64,000 nt of DNA from Spirochaetia bacterium (GTDB lineage Bacteria > Spirochaetota > Spirochaetia > Treponematales > Breznakiellaceae). Below, in pieces: positions 25,036 to 34,277 of the stretch; within the stretch, counting starts at the first letter, position 1; each line of letters opens with the position of its first letter. Location: assembly GCA_025997595.1 (NCBI GenBank), contig BNUU01000001.1:321100-385099 (forward strand), given 5' to 3'. The translations under genes were made by a program, and so were the position numbers. The notes below the pieces were generated by a model, which worked only from the letters and a program-made list of their open reading frames with translations, ran no database searches and was not told the DNA's origin.

Positions 25036-25947
25036 CTACAGATCTTCCAGATTGAAGGGCGTCTCTTGGTACACGTAGTTAAGCCAGTTGGAGAAAAAGA
25101 GGTGGGCATGGGCCCGCCAGCGGACCACCGGAGCCTGTGAGGGGTCATCCCCGGGGTAGTAGTTTTTGGGGATGGCGATGGGGATGCCCTTGGCAAGGTC
25201 CCGGCGGTATTCCCGGTCCAGGGTGAGGGGATCGTATTCCAGATGGCCGGTGACGTAGATTTCCCGGCCTTCCCGGGCGGTGGCCAGGAATACTCCGGTT
25301 TCCGGAGTCTCCGACTGGATCGTAAGGGCGGGGCAGGCGGCGATGGCGTCCCGGTCGCTGGAGGTATGCCGGGACTGGGGGGCAAGGAATTCATCGTCAA
25401 AGCCCCGGAACACTGTGGCGTAACGCTCATTGATCCGGTGGGGGAAGATACCGAAAAGCTTCTGTTTCAGGGGCCGTTTTTCTATGCCGTAACGGCGGTA
25501 AAGCCCGGCCTGGGCGCCCCAGCAGATGTGCAGCACGGACCAGACGTTTTTCGTGGAATAATCGATCACCTCCGCCAGTTCATCCCAGTAGTCCACTTCT
25601 TCAAAGGGAAGGGTTTCCACCGGCGCCCCGGTGATGATAAGCCCGTCAAAACGCTCGTCCAGAATGCTGTGGGAATTGATGTAGAATTTTTCCAGATGCC
25701 CCGGAGGGGCGTTTCGGGATTCGTGGCTCCCCATCCGCAGAAAGGTGATATCGACTTGTAAAGGGCTGTTGCCCAGGAGCCGCAGAATCTGGATTTCCGT
25801 GTCCAACGTGGTGGGCATCAGGTTCACAATCGCCACCTTGAGGGGCCTGATATCCTGGTGTTCCGCCCGATCAGAGGTGATGACAAAGACATTTTCCCTG
25901 CACAGAGCCTCATGGGCCGGCAGGGTCCTGGGTATTTTTATAGGCAT
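25036..25947 (-). CDS. metA: homoserine O-acyltransferase MetA (predicted acetyl-CoA specific)
   Basis: 303 residues, the normal MetA length, class-I glutamine-amidotransferase-like fold. The nucleophile is C142 (HICWGAQAG) and the other catalytic residues H235 and E237 lie in TGHLEYD. Position 111 is Glu (GAPVETLPF); in characterised MetA proteins Glu111 goes with acetyl-CoA use and Gly111 with succinyl-CoA, so this should make O-acetylhomoserine despite the MetA fold. First step of methionine synthesis from homoserine. No SAM riboswitch is apparent upstream. It lies 23 bases downstream of the UPF0303 gene. Confidence 0.92.
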   Translation of the reverse strand: MPIKIPRTLPAHEALCRENVFVITSDRAEHQDIRPLKVAIVNLMPTTLDTEIQILRLLGNSPLQVDITFLRMGSHESRNAPPGHLEKFYINSHSILDERFDGLIITGAPVETLPFEEVDYWDELAEVIDYSTKNVWSVLHICWGAQAGLYRRYGIEKRPLKQKLFGIFPHRINERYATVFRGFDDEFLAPQSRHTSSDRDAIAACPALTIQSETPETGVFLATAREGREIYVTGHLEYDPLTLDREYRRDLAKGIPIAIPKNYYPGDDPSQAPVVRWRAHAHLFFSNWLNYVYQETPFNLEDL

Positions 25948-25970
25948 AGCGATCCGGGCTTAGGCACGGT

Positions 25971-26474
25971 CTAAAGTCCTGAGTCCAGGGGAAGACGCGG
26001 GACATCCTTGGCTTTCAGATGCCGGCCGATACATTCCACCAGAACATCGTGATCCTGGAGATTGGGCAGCCCCGAGACGAGCACCGCGCCGATAACCCCG
26101 GTTCCCTTGATGCGGATCGGGAAACCGCCGCCGCCCCATGCGTAGACCCTGGGGTCCAGCCCTCTGCTCTCCAGGGTTTGGTTATTCTTCTTCATTTTGA
26201 GGGTATTGAGGAGGGTGGAAACTTCAAATTCCCGGACGGTGGTGAATTTTTTGGTCATCCAGAATTCATTGTTCAGGTTGGTCCCCTCCGTGGCATACTG
26301 GAAAAGAACAAACCCGCTGTTTGCCCGGATACTCACCGCGAGGGTAAGCCCTTCGGCCTGTACTTTTGATACCAGTTCCTTCCCCAGCTTCCAGGCATCC
26401 GCCCGGTTAAAATGGGTAAACTGGAGGAGTTCCTCCTGTTTTTCTACAATACTGATGCCCTGATTGATTTCCAT
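25971..26474 (-). CDS. UPF0303 / heme-degrading-domain family protein
   Basis: 167 residues from the ATG at 26474, selected because AGGAGC lies just upstream. The sequence ADAWKLGKELVSKVQAEGLTLAVSI, GTNLNNEFWMTKKFTTV and AWGGGGFPIRIKGTGVIGAVLVSGL matches the UPF0303 family (related to the GlcG/HbpS fold). Members are cytosolic; the physiological role is unclear. It is followed by metA at short distance. tRNA-Ala lies 54 bases upstream on the same strand. Confidence 0.8.
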   Translation of the reverse strand: MEINQGISIVEKQEELLQFTHFNRADAWKLGKELVSKVQAEGLTLAVSIRANSGFVLFQYATEGTNLNNEFWMTKKFTTVREFEVSTLLNTLKMKKNNQTLESRGLDPRVYAWGGGGFPIRIKGTGVIGAVLVSGLPNLQDHDVLVECIGRHLKAKDVPRLPLDSGL

Positions 26475-26528
26475 ATCTTGCTCCTGCATGCAAAGTTCAT
26501 TTTGTTATAATACAGCATAATTGATGAT

Positions 26529-26601
26529 TGGAGAATAGGGGATTCGAACCCCTGACCTATAGATTGCGAACCTATCGCTCTACCAACTGAGCTAATTCCC
26601 C
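26529..26601 (-). tRNA. tRNA-Ala (anticodon CGC)
   Basis: Minus-strand cloverleaf: acceptor GGGGAAT with ATTCTCC, giving the G3:U70 pair that specifies alanine; D-arm GCTC...GAGC; anticodon stem ATAGG/TCTAT with loop TTCGCAA; T-arm AGGGG TTCGAAT CCCCT. Confidence 0.95.
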
Positions 26602-26655
26602 ATTATAATAACGGTATGTACTATACCGGGTTATCAATAAAAAGGCAAGGCCGCC

Positions 26656-27789
26656 GTGATCCTCTATGATATTCTCCGCTATGGTCACGGTATTTTCTTT
26701 GTGGGGCTCCAGACCTGCCTGATGGGGGGCGTTTTCCGGGAATGGCGGCGGGACCGGCAAGCCTGCCGCCTTGCGGGATCAGGGGCCGCGCCCCGGGTCT
26801 CGGTGCTGGTGCCCATCCATAACGAAGAGCGCCGCATGGAGGGTTTATTGCAAAGCCTTGCCGCCCAGGATTATGAGTGGGCGGAGTATATCTTTATTGA
26901 TGACCGCTCCACCGATGAAAGTCCTGCGCTGCTCTCCCGTTTTGCGGCGGGGCGCAGGGATGTAAAGATCATTACCCTGGGGGAGAATCCTGCTTCCAAC
27001 CACAAACAGTACGCCCTGGGGAAAGGGCTTGAGCAGGCCCGGGGGGAATTCTTCCTCTTTACCGATGCGGACTGCGAGGTTAAGCCCGGCTGGATCCGCG
27101 CCATGGTGCAGCGCATGGCCGACGACGGGGTAGGGGCGGTGATCGCCCCGGTATTCAAGAAGGAAGAGGGGAGGGGCTTTTTTTATTCCTACCAGTGTTA
27201 CGACCACGTTGTCCGTTATGTGTACCTGGCCGGGGCGGCGGGGCTGGGCGCCGCCGGGGGCGGCTTTGGGAACAACCTGATCCTCCGCCGTGCCTGCCTG
27301 GAAGCCGTCGGGGGTTACGGCGCGGTGCCCCCCTCACCCACGGAGGACGCCGCCCTCATCTCCCGGATACGGGCCCTTACCCAATATGAGGTCCGCGCCG
27401 CCGTGGGTCCGGGAACCCATGTCAAAACCGGCGCGGAACATTCCTGGAAGACCTTTATCAACCAAACCCTCCGCTGGAACAACGGCGGCCTCTTCAGCCC
27501 TGAAATGCTTACCCGGATTAACTACAATCTATTGATGATCGTCATATCCACCGGTATCCTCGCCATACCCCTGCTGCCTTTTTTCCCCGGCCTCTGGCCC
27601 ATGCCCCTTGGGGTTTTTATCGTGATGATCGAGAACACCATCGGTTCCCTCTGCATTGCCAAATCTTCCCTGCCCCGGCCCCGGTTCTGCTGGATACCGG
27701 AACTGCTCTTTACCCCGGTCTACTTCACCCTGATGACCATCATGGGCTATCTGGGCATCAAAACCAACTGGAAGGGGAGCAGGGTCTAA
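26656..27789 (+). CDS. membrane glycosyltransferase family 2
   Basis: 377 residues from a GTG start. N-terminal hydrophobic stretch (residues 9-26), GT2 core with VSVLVPIHNEERRMEG, YIFIDDRSTDES (nucleotide-binding aspartates), FLFTDADCEVKPGW (DxD metal site) and NQTLRWNNGG (QxxRW-like acceptor motif of processive enzymes), then C-terminal membrane segments (ISTGILAIPLLPFFPGLW and following). The arrangement resembles chitin/hyaluronan-synthase-like or lipid-linked glycosyltransferases. The donor is unknown. Converges one base from ilvE. Confidence 0.82.
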   Translation: MILYDILRYGHGIFFVGLQTCLMGGVFREWRRDRQACRLAGSGAAPRVSVLVPIHNEERRMEGLLQSLAAQDYEWAEYIFIDDRSTDESPALLSRFAAGRRDVKIITLGENPASNHKQYALGKGLEQARGEFFLFTDADCEVKPGWIRAMVQRMADDGVGAVIAPVFKKEEGRGFFYSYQCYDHVVRYVYLAGAAGLGAAGGGFGNNLILRRACLEAVGGYGAVPPSPTEDAALISRIRALTQYEVRAAVGPGTHVKTGAEHSWKTFINQTLRWNNGGLFSPEMLTRINYNLLMIVISTGILAIPLLPFFPGLWPMPLGVFIVMIENTIGSLCIAKSSLPRPRFCWIPELLFTPVYFTLMTIMGYLGIKTNWKGSRV

Positions 27790-28875
27790 TTACAGAACCG
27801 GCGTCAGCCAGCCCTTGGTGTCCGGAATCGTACCGTACTGGATGCCCTTGAGGGTGTCCCGCACTTTGGCGGTAAATTCCCCGACCTTGCCCCCGTTAAA
27901 GACCGCCTTCTTGCCCTTGCAGGTGAGTGATTCCAGGGGGGTTGCCCCGGCGGCGGTGCCGCTGACGAAACACTCTTTGGTCTCCGCCAGGGCTTCGTCG
28001 ATGGTGATTTTCCGCTCACCCACCTTGATCCCCCAGTCACGGGCAAGCTCGATGATGCTCATCCGGGTGATCCCCGGCAGGATCGTGTCACCCAGTTCGG
28101 GGGTCACCAGTTCCCCGGATTTAAGGAAAAAGAAGATATTGCAGGAGGATCCTTCCTCCACATATTTCTGCTCCCGCGCGTCAAGGAACACGCATTCCAT
28201 GTAGCCCGCATCCGCCGCTTCATGCTTGGCCAGGGCGGCGATAGCGTAATTGGAGGCCGCCTTGATCCAGCCGGTCCCCTTGGGGGTTGCCCGGGTACGC
28301 TCCGTCACCACCGCGTCGGAATTGCCCCCGGCAAAGTAGGAGCTTACCGGGGTGTTGACCACCACCACCCAGGGCTCGCGGCAGATATTCACCCCCACGC
28401 CCCCCTCGGCATAGGTAAAGGGCCGGATATACACCGAATCGGCGCTCATAAAGGAGTCCTTTTCCCATTCTTTCTTGTAGTGGGGCCGAAAACCCAGCAG
28501 GGCGTTCCGTTTGACCGTCTCCACGCAGGCGCGGACAAACTCATCCTCCGGGAAGGGGGGCATATAGAGCCCCTTCATGGAGGCAAAAAACCGGGCGGCG
28601 TTCCTGTCGGGCCGGAAAATCGCCAGCCCCCCGTCCTTCTGGGGCAGGGCCTTGATCCCCTCAAAACAACCCAGACCGTACTGGGTGGTGTAGTTTACCA
28701 GGGGCATATCGGCGTATACATTCCGGGAATCCGACAGCCGGGTCTGTTCGGCCTCACTCAAAGCCGCCTCTTCCTCGGGTTTTTTATGGGGTTTTTCCTC
28801 ATATCCGCCGGTCCATTTCGCCGCAGAATACTTTGACCGGAAAACGATAGGGTAACTGTTCAATGAAAAAGCCAT
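27790..28875 (-). CDS. ilvE: branched-chain amino acid aminotransferase
   Basis: 361 residues from the ATG at 28875, preceded by GGAGGAACCT (an in-frame ATG four codons upstream lacks a site). The group II BCAT features are visible: YTTQYGLGCFEGIKA (about 70), FRPDRNAARFF, the PLP lysine in GWIKAASNYAIA (about 205), and GTAAGATPLESLT near the end. It transfers the amino group between glutamate and branched-chain keto acids. Divergent from ychF. Confidence 0.92.
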   Translation of the reverse strand: MAFSLNSYPIVFRSKYSAAKWTGGYEEKPHKKPEEEAALSEAEQTRLSDSRNVYADMPLVNYTTQYGLGCFEGIKALPQKDGGLAIFRPDRNAARFFASMKGLYMPPFPEDEFVRACVETVKRNALLGFRPHYKKEWEKDSFMSADSVYIRPFTYAEGGVGVNICREPWVVVVNTPVSSYFAGGNSDAVVTERTRATPKGTGWIKAASNYAIAALAKHEAADAGYMECVFLDAREQKYVEEGSSCNIFFFLKSGELVTPELGDTILPGITRMSIIELARDWGIKVGERKITIDEALAETKECFVSGTAAGATPLESLTCKGKKAVFNGGKVGEFTAKVRDTLKGIQYGTIPDTKGWLTPVL

Positions 28876-28971
28876 AGGTTCCTCCAAAAAATTGTATTTA
28901 GTGTACCAAAAAGAGGGGCTGGGGGGAAGTCTCCCGTTGACCCATCCCCTGCTGTCCCCCTACAATAAGTA

Positions 28972-30099
28972 ATGGCATTAAACTGCGGTATCGTGGGGCT
29001 CCCCAATGTGGGAAAGTCCACCATCTTTTCGGCCCTGAGTTCCGCCCCGGCGGAGGCAGCCAATTATCCCTTCTGTACGATAAACCCCAACATCGGCATT
29101 GTGAATGTCCCCGATCTGCGGCTGACGAAACTTTCGGCGCTCTTTAAGCCGGAGCGTACTATACCCGCGGCGGTGGAATTTGTGGATATCGCGGGCCTGG
29201 TCAAGGGGGCGTCCCAGGGTGAAGGTCTGGGGAACCAGTTCCTCTCCCATATCCGGGAAGTGGGGGTGATTGCCCAGGTGGTCCGCTGTTTTGACGATCC
29301 CGACATCATCCACGTGGCTAACCGGGTGGACCCTGCCGATGACATGGAGACCATCAACGTGGAGCTTGCCCTGGCGGACCTGGACACCCTGCAGAAACGT
29401 CGGGATCGGGCCGACCGGGCCTTAAAAGTACAGGCCAAGGCGGAGCAGAAAAGCGCCGAGGCGGTGCTGTCCGCCCTTGCCAAAATTGGCCCCGCCCTGG
29501 AGGACGGCAGGCCCGTCCGCTCGGTGGATCTGAGCGATGATGAAAAGGCCGCCGTCTACGACTGTCACTTTATCACCGCCAAGCCTCAGCTCTATGTCTG
29601 CAATGTTGATGAAGCCGGTATGAAAGCCATTGCGGGCGGCGGCCAGGCCAACGCCTATGTTGAAGCGGTGCGGAAGCGGGCCGCCGCCGAGGGCTCCGAA
29701 GCGGTATGCATCTGCGGCAAATTCGAAGCCGAGTTGGGGTCGCTGGAAGATGAGGCGGACAAGCTGGCCTTTCTGGAAGAGCTGGGCCTTAAGGAGTCGG
29801 GCTTGAGCGCCCTGATCCACGCGGCCTACCGGCTCCTGGGGCTGCGGACCTTCTTTACCGCCGGGGCCGACGAGTGCCGGGCCTGGACCATCCGCGCCGG
29901 TGACAGCGCCCCCAAGGCCGCCGGGGTCATCCATACCGATTTTGAGAAGGGCTTTATCAAGGCGGAAGTCTATTCATACGACGACATTATCCGGTACGGC
30001 ACGGAAGCGAAGATCAAGGAAGCGGGGAAGTACCGCATTGAGGGGAAGGAGTATACCGTGCAGGACGGCGACGTGATGTTTTTCAAGTTCAACGTCTAG
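28972..30099 (+). CDS. ychF: ribosome-associated GTPase/ATPase YchF
   Basis: 375 residues. P-loop GLPNVGKST, switch II DIAGLVKGASQGEGLGN, and an N-V-D-E variant in place of NKxD, which fits the ATP preference of YchF. A coiled helical arm follows around 130-160, and the C-terminal TGS domain ends with EYTVQDGDVMFFKFNV. YchF binds ribosomes and is linked to oxidative stress control. Standard length; no operon partner is evident. Confidence 0.95.
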   Translation: MALNCGIVGLPNVGKSTIFSALSSAPAEAANYPFCTINPNIGIVNVPDLRLTKLSALFKPERTIPAAVEFVDIAGLVKGASQGEGLGNQFLSHIREVGVIAQVVRCFDDPDIIHVANRVDPADDMETINVELALADLDTLQKRRDRADRALKVQAKAEQKSAEAVLSALAKIGPALEDGRPVRSVDLSDDEKAAVYDCHFITAKPQLYVCNVDEAGMKAIAGGGQANAYVEAVRKRAAAEGSEAVCICGKFEAELGSLEDEADKLAFLEELGLKESGLSALIHAAYRLLGLRTFFTAGADECRAWTIRAGDSAPKAAGVIHTDFEKGFIKAEVYSYDDIIRYGTEAKIKEAGKYRIEGKEYTVQDGDVMFFKFNV

Positions 30100-30144
30100 C
30101 CGCTAATGTCTACACGATATAACGTCTAAATGATGCTTGGCGCC

Positions 30145-31989
30145 ATGTCTGATAAACATACCATACTGAAAAATTCCTTCGGCCATACTGAATTCCGTCC
30201 GGGGCAGGAGGAGGTGATCGACGCCATCCTCGCCGGGCAGGACGTTTTGGCGATCATGCCCACCGGGGCGGGGAAGTCCCTCTGCTACCAGATACCGGCC
30301 CTCATGCTGGATGGGCTCACGGTGGTCATTTCACCCCTTATTTCGTTGATGAAGGATCAGGTGAACGCCCTCACCGCCGCCGGAGTCCGGGCAGCCTGCC
30401 TCAACAGCGCCCTTTCCCCTGCCGAATATATCGAGGTTATCAGTAAGGCCGCCCGGGGGGATTACTCCATCCTCTACATAGCCCCGGAACGGCTTTCGGG
30501 TGCGGAGATTCAGCGTTTTGCCGATGCCCAAAGCATCCCCCTGGTGGTCATCGACGAGGCTCACTGCGTTTCCCAGTGGGGCCACGATTTCCGGCCCAGC
30601 TATCTCCAGATTGCCGCATTTATATCGTCCCTGAGAAGGCGGCCCGTCACGGCGGCCTTTACTGCCACCGCCACCAGCAAGGTTAAAGAAGACATCCTGT
30701 GGGCATTGAAATTACGGGAACCCCACACCTTAACTACCGGCTTTGACCGGGAAAATCTTTACTTTGGAGTGGAAAAGCCCAAAGACAAGGCCGCCGCCCT
30801 GCTGGAATTCCTTTCAAAGCGGAAAAATCGCAGCGGCATCGTTTACTGCTCCACCCGGAAAACCGTGGAGGAGGTTTGGAGTCTTCTGCTTGGCAAAGGT
30901 TTCCCGGCAACCCGCTACCACGCAGGGCTCCCCGATCGGGAACGTCACGAAAATCAGGATGATTTTCAGTATGACCGCAGGCCCATCATCGTGGCCACCA
31001 ACGCCCTGGGTATGGGGATCGACAAGTCAAACGTCTCCTTCGTGGTCCACTACAACATGCCCAAAAACATCGAAAGCTACTATCAGGAGGCGGGCCGGGC
31101 CGGCCGCGACGGGGGGCCCGCGGAGTGTGTCCTTTTTTACTCAGGCGCCGATGTGCAGATTAACCAGTTTTTGATCAAAAACAGCCGGGACGAAGAGGAG
31201 GAAAAGGACGAGGCCCTTATCGCCCATAACCTGGAACTCCTCAAGCAGATGACCTTTTACGCCACCGGGACCGACTGCCTCCGCTCCCGGCTCCTCTCCT
31301 ATTTCGGGGAAAAGCCGCCATCCTTTTGCGGGAACTGTTCCAATTGCCTGACCAAATTTGAGGAGGCGGACATCAGGGTTGATGCCCAAAAAATCATCTC
31401 CTGCGTGTACCGGCTCAAACAGCGGAGGCGGAGCTTCGGGAAGACTACGGTGATTGATATCCTGCGGGGCAGCAAAAGGGAACGGATCCTTTCCATGGGT
31501 CTTGATACTTTGAGTACCTGGGGCATCATGGCGGACACCGATGCCCATAGGGTACGGGTTATCCTGGATTACCTCGTGGACAAGGGCTATCTTACCCTGG
31601 AAGGCAATGAATATCCGGTACTGGTCCTCTGCGCCGCCTCGGAGAAGATCCTCCGGTTAAAGGAGCCCCTGATCATGATGGTCCCCAGAGAATCGGAGCC
31701 GCCGCCGTCCCACAAAAAACCCATTGCCCTGGATTTGCTCCCGGAGGATGAAATCCTCTTCACAAAGCTCACGCGTCTGCGGAAAAAGCTGGCCCAGGAG
31801 GCGGGGGCTCCTGCCTACATCATCTTCCCCGATTCCAGCCTGCGGGACATGTGCCGGAAACGGCCCGTGACGGAACGGATGTTCATGGAAATCAGCGGCG
31901 TGGGGGCCGTCAAGAACGAAAAATACGGCCCCATTTTTACCGCACTCATCCGGGAGCACGAGGAAGAGACCGCCCTTATCGGGGAATAG
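30145..31989 (+). CDS. recQ: ATP-dependent DNA helicase RecQ
   Basis: 614 residues from the ATG at 30145 (an in-frame ATG at 30130 is possible). Superfamily 2 motifs: IMPTGAGKSLCYQIPA (Walker A), VVIDEAHCVSQWGHDFRPSY (DEAH plus the RecQ aromatic loop), FTATAT, YYQEAGRAGRDGGPAECVLFY (motif VI). The RecQ-Ct zinc site is CLRSRLLSYFGE with CGNCSNC. A C-terminal HRDC domain is present (LRKKLAQEAGAPAYIIFPD). It unwinds recombination and replication intermediates 3' to 5'. Length and order are canonical. Confidence 0.95.
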   Translation: MSDKHTILKNSFGHTEFRPGQEEVIDAILAGQDVLAIMPTGAGKSLCYQIPALMLDGLTVVISPLISLMKDQVNALTAAGVRAACLNSALSPAEYIEVISKAARGDYSILYIAPERLSGAEIQRFADAQSIPLVVIDEAHCVSQWGHDFRPSYLQIAAFISSLRRRPVTAAFTATATSKVKEDILWALKLREPHTLTTGFDRENLYFGVEKPKDKAAALLEFLSKRKNRSGIVYCSTRKTVEEVWSLLLGKGFPATRYHAGLPDRERHENQDDFQYDRRPIIVATNALGMGIDKSNVSFVVHYNMPKNIESYYQEAGRAGRDGGPAECVLFYSGADVQINQFLIKNSRDEEEEKDEALIAHNLELLKQMTFYATGTDCLRSRLLSYFGEKPPSFCGNCSNCLTKFEEADIRVDAQKIISCVYRLKQRRRSFGKTTVIDILRGSKRERILSMGLDTLSTWGIMADTDAHRVRVILDYLVDKGYLTLEGNEYPVLVLCAASEKILRLKEPLIMMVPRESEPPPSHKKPIALDLLPEDEILFTKLTRLRKKLAQEAGAPAYIIFPDSSLRDMCRKRPVTERMFMEISGVGAVKNEKYGPIFTALIREHEEETALIGE

Positions 31990-32044
31990 CATTTTTTTAT
32001 TGCTTGTTTTAATGATTTAGTGGTATTATAATCAATAAGATAAT

Positions 32045-32512
32045 ATGGTAGATTCTTCCCATTTAAGCAGATATTCCCTCTTCGGCGGCCTTTTGATGGA
32101 GCAGATCGATGGGATACTGCCTCTGATGATGCACGAGACCTATGCGGCGGGGCAAAATATCATCACCGAAGGGGAACCAAACGACCAGATTCGCTTCATC
32201 ATTTCCGGCCGGGCGGAGGTGTTAAAAAACGCTCTGGTTCTGGCGGAGTGTCAGACCGGGGACATCGTGGGGGAGATGGAAGTTCTGGACATGCTGCCCT
32301 CGGCGGCTACGGTCCGGGCCATAAGCCCCGTGGAGATCGTCTCCCTCTCCAACACCACCCTGCACGAAATCTACAAAGGGGACATCAAAGTCTTTGCCAT
32401 CATCGTGATGAACCTTGCACGGGACCTTGCCCGCCGCCTGCACCGTGCAGACGAAGTGGCAACCGGGAGCAAGGGCGAAACCCTGCAGCGCTCCGAGTAT
32501 TTCATCAGCTAG
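32045..32512 (+). CDS. cyclic nucleotide-binding domain protein
   Basis: 155 residues consisting of one CAP_ED/cNMP-binding domain: EGEPNDQIRFIISGRAEVL (first beta-roll strands) and GDIVGEMEVLDMLPSAATVRA (phosphate-binding cassette, with GEM and the S-A-A-T-V-R arginine expected for cyclic-nucleotide contact). No DNA-binding domain or membrane segment follows, so it would be a stand-alone sensor or regulatory subunit. The partner is unknown. A short intergenic gap after recQ has an AT-rich stretch that could hold a promoter. Confidence 0.82.
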   Translation: MVDSSHLSRYSLFGGLLMEQIDGILPLMMHETYAAGQNIITEGEPNDQIRFIISGRAEVLKNALVLAECQTGDIVGEMEVLDMLPSAATVRAISPVEIVSLSNTTLHEIYKGDIKVFAIIVMNLARDLARRLHRADEVATGSKGETLQRSEYFIS

Positions 32513-32564
32513 CCGTTCATCCTGTAAGGCTTTTGACTCTGAAAATAATCTGAAAATAAATCGA

Positions 32565-33347
32565 TCATTTCAGATCCTCTCCGGGGAAAAACACCTTAAT
32601 CTGTCCTTTTTTGAAAAGCCCCTTGGTCCAAAACCAGGTGATGGGCAGGAGGATCAGGATGAGGAACCCCTGGTAGACCGTGAGCAGCTGATCCAGCGGA
32701 GGAGGGGGGGCCAAAATTTTAAACACCAGATGAATGGCAACCAGCAGGATCATCGGGAGGATCAGGGCCTTGAGGCGTCCCCGGGTCTGTATGCCGCCGC
32801 CAAGATTACTGCCGAATATCCCTACCGCAAGGGAGCCGAAAAGGGCGGGCAGGATATACCCCGAGGCAAGTTTGACCGAAGGAAGGGTCAGTATGGGCTG
32901 GAGAGGAAGGATCAGAAGCACCCCTGCAATAATAATCAGGATGGTCACAAAGCTGGAAACGCTTACCGCGATGGAGGTGACGATATCCGCGTCTTCGGTG
33001 CCGTTCTCCACATCCAGAAGCTGGAGGGCGGTGTTTGCCACCGGCAGTTTAAGGTTCATCACATTGCCGGTGATCAGGGCAAGGTAGATGGAGCTGCCGA
33101 AGATCGGGGTATAGGCGATAACCTCGGAGAGCGCCGCCGGGGCGAAGATCGCCAGGAGCCCAATCGAGGCGGTAATTATCCTGAGCAGCGGGGGCATGGC
33201 GTCAAGGTAGATACCCGTGATAATGGGCATGCCGAGCATGACGATAATGGCAATCACCGTACCGGTACGGCCCAAACGGTGCATGGAATCAATATGGGCC
33301 TTGCCCGCGGCATCAAGGACGGCGGTATTGGAACTTTGTTCACTCAT
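32565..33347 (-). CDS. polytopic membrane protein paired with DUF5058 protein
   Basis: 260 residues with about seven hydrophobic segments (TVIAIIVMLGMPIITGIYL, IITASIGLLAIFAPAALS, IVTSIAVSVSSFVTILIII and others). SNLGGGIQTRGRLKALILP is a polar loop between the last helices. Not recognised as a named transporter. It lies 10 bases downstream of the DUF5058 gene, so the two are probably subunits of one membrane complex. It converges with the cNMP-binding gene. Confidence 0.6.
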   Translation of the reverse strand: MSEQSSNTAVLDAAGKAHIDSMHRLGRTGTVIAIIVMLGMPIITGIYLDAMPPLLRIITASIGLLAIFAPAALSEVIAYTPIFGSSIYLALITGNVMNLKLPVANTALQLLDVENGTEDADIVTSIAVSVSSFVTILIIIAGVLLILPLQPILTLPSVKLASGYILPALFGSLAVGIFGSNLGGGIQTRGRLKALILPMILLVAIHLVFKILAPPPPLDQLLTVYQGFLILILLPITWFWTKGLFKKGQIKVFFPGEDLK

Positions 33348-33357
33348 TTTTCGCTCC

Positions 33358-34083
33358 TTAATTAAGCAATCCGGTCCAGAGGACCGAAGAAGCCATGGCC
33401 AGAATCATGCTGATGGCAAGAATAAAACTCTTGAGCCAGGACAGTTTCTCCCGTTTTGCAGCGGCGCCGAGGGCAATGGTGATCCCCACACTGGTACAGA
33501 TGGTGAGGAGCCTGACGATGCCGGTCTTGCTGTAATCCAGTAACATGGGGGTAACGAACACCAGGATAATCACCAGGATAAAGATGCTGCCCCCCAGTGC
33601 CCCCCATCGTTTATCCCCGGTCTTGAGCTTCATGGTTCCGGTCTGTATCTTTTTTGAGATAAAGGGAGAGACGATCAGCCCCGCAATAATGCCGATGGAC
33701 ATGACAAACATCACCAGCACAAAATCCTGGGCCGTGGCCTGTGATAATTGGCCCAGGCTGAGCCCCACGGCCTTGATGGCCGAATCCGCGGCCATGGTTT
33801 CGTAGGTCACCGCCCCCACCACTGAAAGCCGCCACCAGGGCCAGGGGATGCCCAGAAGGGCAACCAGGGAAAAGAGCCCGATAACAATGGCCAGGGAGGG
33901 GACAATGGTCGCGGAAACAGAAGCCTTGACCACGGTCATCAGCTTTTCCCGTGAATACCCCTTTGCCAGCGCCCTTTTCCATGATTTCCGCATGGAAACA
34001 ACCGCAAGACCGGCCACATAAAGAATACCGATGATCACCATTAAATAGATAAGCCAATGGTTCGCGGCATCATAAAAACCCAT
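33358..34083 (-). CDS. DUF5058 family membrane protein
   Basis: 241 residues, about six membrane segments. The conserved block KASVSATIVPSLAIVIGLFS, then PWPWWRLSVVGAVTYETMAAD, is characteristic of DUF5058. Family function is not established; a two-component permease with the downstream gene is a reasonable inference. The ATG is 10 bases into a fresh transcript region with no clear promoter identified. Confidence 0.72.
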   Translation of the reverse strand: MGFYDAANHWLIYLMVIIGILYVAGLAVVSMRKSWKRALAKGYSREKLMTVVKASVSATIVPSLAIVIGLFSLVALLGIPWPWWRLSVVGAVTYETMAADSAIKAVGLSLGQLSQATAQDFVLVMFVMSIGIIAGLIVSPFISKKIQTGTMKLKTGDKRWGALGGSIFILVIILVFVTPMLLDYSKTGIVRLLTICTSVGITIALGAAAKREKLSWLKSFILAISMILAMASSVLWTGLLN

Positions 34084-34163
34084 GCCAATACCTCGTTAAA
34101 AAAAGATAAGAAATGATATCTGAGTATGGGGGGTAAGTCAAATTAATCCGGAGAATTTCAAGC

Positions 34164-34192
34164 TTGACTATTCAGTTATGTATCTTAATAAT
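34164..34192 (+). promoter_or_regulatory. plus-strand promoter-like sequence with no downstream gene
   Basis: TTGACT (34164-34169), 17-base spacer, AATAAT (34187-34192). It points towards the 3' end of pckG and is followed within 70 bases by a terminator-like hairpin. Confidence 0.35.
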
Positions 34193-34205
34193 AAAGAGTA
34201 ATGAT

Positions 34206-34262
34206 TGATAAAAAAATGGGATATCCCGGAGCTTGGTAACTCTAAGACATCCCATTGTTTTC
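34206..34262. terminator. bidirectional terminator-like hairpin, 3' of pckG
   Basis: AATGGGAT (34215-34222) pairs with ATCCCATT (34249-34256). It is flanked by a run of As on one side and TTTT on the other, so it would terminate pckG on the minus strand (seven Ts) and any plus-strand transcript. Confidence 0.65.
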
Positions 34263-34277
34263 TAAACCGTTTAAACG

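Noticed and set aside
25948..25970. SAM riboswitch or other leader before metA
   Set aside because: Only 23 bases separate metA from the upstream gene, and nothing resembling a SAM aptamer lies before the pair.
26572..26760. Minus-strand ORF ending GELAQLVER
   Set aside because: It reads through tRNA-Ala and is antisense to the glycosyltransferase start.
32415..33365. 316-codon plus-strand ORF
   Set aside because: Antisense to a membrane protein; charged, low-complexity translation and no ribosome site.
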